A stretch of 64,000 bases of DNA, from assembly GCF_000024465.1 (NCBI RefSeq), contig NC_014010.1, positions 682,001-746,000 on the forward strand, in the 5' to 3' direction. This document shows positions 62,781 to 64,000 of this stretch, piece after piece (the first letter of the stretch is position 1; the number at the start of each line of letters is the position of its first letter). A program made the translations under genes and the position numbers. The notes under the pieces are model-generated. The model ran no database searches and was not told where the DNA came from. It worked only from the letters and a program-made list of their open reading frames with translations. Source of the DNA: Candidatus Puniceispirillum marinum IMCC1322 (GTDB taxonomy: Bacteria; Pseudomonadota; Alphaproteobacteria; Puniceispirillales; Puniceispirillaceae).

Positions 62781-62809
62781 TTGGAATTTAGCGTGTTTCA
62801 TTCTATAAC
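62781..62809 (+). promoter_or_regulatory. Sigma70-type promoter of glmU, possibly leaderless
   Basis: TTGGAA (62781-62786), a 17-nt spacer and TATAAC (62804-62809). The -10 ends 6 nt before the ATG at 62816, so the expected first transcribed base is about the A of the start codon. There is no Shine-Dalgarno before the ATG, which fits a leaderless mRNA. Confidence 0.6.
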
Positions 62810-62815
62810 AGTGTC

Positions 62816-64000
62816 ATGAACGTTGTCGCAATTATTCTGGCTGCCGGCCAAGGCACGCGGATGAAGTCTGCTTTGCCAAAACCACTTCATGAGGTTGGCG
62901 GAATGCCGATGCTTGCCTGGTCACTAAATGCGGCGCAGGCGGTTGGGGCATCGCGTATCGTAACTGTTTTACCACCACATTCCGAAACCACGCAAAGTTG
63001 GCTTGGCGACATAGAATTCGCCATACAGGAAAACGCACGTGGGACTGGCCATGCTGTATTGGCCGCCAAAGACAAATTGGCTGGTTTTTTAGGTGTCGCG
63101 CTGGTCATGTTTGGCGATACGCCATTAATCACAGCCGCCACCTTAAGCCAGCTCACCCAATGTATCAAAGATGGTGCCGACCTAGCCGTGCTTGGCTTTC
63201 ATGCGGCTGACCCGACAGGTTATGGACGATTTATATGCGCCGAAAATGGACAGCTAAACGCCATTATAGAGCATAAAGATGCCAATGATGCCGAACGGCA
63301 GATAGATTTCGTCAATGGGGGCGTTATGGCGGTTGCATGCCCGCTACTATTCGATCTTCTTGACGCGGTGTCAGACGACAATGCCAGTGGTGAAATCTAT
63401 CTGACCGATATTGTTCACATTGCGAATGCGCGCGACCATAAGGTGGTCACCTGCAAAACTGATGAAGCCGAAATCACTGGCGTTAACAACCGCGCTGACC
63501 TTGCCAAGGTTGAAGGCATTATCCAATCACGTCTGCGCAGTGCCGCTTTGGATCAGGGTGTAACCATGCGCGCGCCAGAGACTGTGTTTTTGTCCGCAGA
63601 TGCGATCATCGAACGCGATGTTATTATTGAGCCTCATGTTGTGATCGGCACCGGCACACATATTGGTGAAGGCAGTATAATCAAATCATTTTCCCATCTT
63701 GAAGGGGCTAGCTTGGGACCATGCTGTATCATTGGCCCCTACGCAAGACTGCGTCCGGGAACAATTGCTGGAGATGGCGTTAAAATCGGAAATTTTGTTG
63801 AAACCAAAAACACCAACCTTGCGGCGGGTGCCAAGGCCAACCATTTGACATATCTTGGTGATGCGATGATAGGTGAACAGGCAAATATTGGCGCAGGCAC
63901 AATTACCTGCAATTATGACGGTACCAACAAATTCAAAACTCTCATTGGAGATGGTGCCTTCATAGGCTCAAATTCGGCTCTTGTCGCGCCAGTGCGTATC
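62816..64000 (+). CDS. glmU: GlmU: GlcN-1-P acetyltransferase / GlcNAc-1-P uridylyltransferase (3' end outside window)
   Basis: The last two steps to UDP-GlcNAc. The 395 codons present show the N-terminal nucleotidyltransferase domain (IILAAGQGTRMKSALPKPLH, residues ~6-25; VMFGDTPLI; FVNGGVMAV; GVNNRADLA) and the beginning of the left-handed beta-helix acetyltransferase domain (hexapeptide turns from ~residue 265: RLRPGTIAGDGVKIGNFVE, NHLTYLGDAMIGEQANIGAG, NYDGTNKFKTLIGDGAFIGS). The frame is open to the window edge; about 55 further residues are expected. It is divergent from glmS, so both UDP-GlcNAc genes sit at one locus. Confidence 0.96.
   Translation, partial: MNVVAIILAAGQGTRMKSALPKPLHEVGGMPMLAWSLNAAQAVGASRIVTVLPPHSETTQSWLGDIEFAIQENARGTGHAVLAAKDKLAGFLGVALVMFGDTPLITAATLSQLTQCIKDGADLAVLGFHAADPTGYGRFICAENGQLNAIIEHKDANDAERQIDFVNGGVMAVACPLLFDLLDAVSDDNASGEIYLTDIVHIANARDHKVVTCKTDEAEITGVNNRADLAKVEGIIQSRLRSAALDQGVTMRAPETVFLSADAIIERDVIIEPHVVIGTGTHIGEGSIIKSFSHLEGASLGPCCIIGPYARLRPGTIAGDGVKIGNFVETKNTNLAAGAKANHLTYLGDAMIGEQANIGAGTITCNYDGTNKFKTLIGDGAFIGSNSALVAPVRI

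Noticed and set aside
1-64000. CRISPR array, prophage, transposase or toxin-antitoxin pair
   Set aside because: I found no regularly spaced repeats, integrase or transposase motifs, and no paired small genes with toxin-like features.

Overview
This window is chromosomal DNA from a Gram-negative alphaproteobacterium. The evidence is the gene order (rpsF-rpsR-rplI-dnaB-alr ... radA-cvpA-purF; purB-purC-purS-purQ-purL-bolA-grxD; gltX-cysS-cimA-trmJ-rpsD), an LPS/outer-membrane system (LptD, a GT9 glycosyltransferase, MlaE/MlaF), a CtrA-type TTAA-N7-TTAA site, and a base composition judged by eye at 45-50% GC. A marine, SAR116/Puniceispirillum-like lineage is my best guess. That placement is inference; no marker gene was compared. 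Coding density is very high and nearly everything is housekeeping.

Layout. 1-9.9 kb (+): ribosomal proteins S6 (tail only), S18 and L9, a terminator, then dnaB, alr, an MlaE/MlaF lipid ABC pair, radA, cvpA, purF and an SDR oxidoreductase. 10-12.4 kb (-): one AT-rich gene for a single-chain restriction-modification-like protein (nuclease-like N-terminus, N6-adenine methylase, target-recognition tail), which looks acquired. 12.5-24.9 kb: mnmC, a cyclopropane-fatty-acid-synthase-like methyltransferase, a YcgN Cys-cluster protein, a YfcG-like GST, a flavin reductase-like protein, an HD phosphohydrolase, tRNA-Leu(UAA), a secreted protein of unknown family, a rhomboid protease, a CinA-type domain protein, map and radC. 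25.2-31.2 kb (+): the purine run purB-purC-purS-purQ-purL, then bolA-grxD. 31.2-43.6 kb (-): a long, mostly co-directional block from glutathione reductase through DAHP synthase, NAD salvage and synthesis, GluRS, CysRS, citramalate synthase and TrmJ to rpsD, which has its own promoter, structured leader and terminator, followed by a small monooxygenase-like gene.

43.6-64 kb is mixed: a possibly CtrA-controlled gene of unknown family, acetoacetyl-CoA synthetase, a DMT-family transporter, cytochrome b561, a 3-methyladenine-type DNA glycosylase tail-to-tail with an SRAP abasic-site protein, Sua5, a D-2-hydroxyacid dehydrogenase, DUF924, two glycosyltransferases, lptD, three GNAT acetyltransferases (one AT-rich and perhaps acquired), a DUF805 protein, glmS, and the start of glmU, which runs off the end.

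The genes cover several linked pathways: nearly the whole late purine route (PurF, PurS/Q/L, PurC, PurB), UDP-GlcNAc supply (GlmS, GlmU) feeding murein (Alr) and LPS (LptD, GT9), NAD salvage (PncB-like, NadE), and protein synthesis (S6, S18, L9, S4, GluRS, CysRS, MnmC, TrmJ, Sua5, Map, tRNA-Leu). The least ordinary items are the single-chain R-M gene with a hairpin over its ribosome-binding site, the nested GTTAAC palindrome at 44.16 kb, the palindrome before bolA-grxD, and the glycosylase/SRAP tail overlap. I saw no prophage, transposase, CRISPR array or multi-gene defence island.
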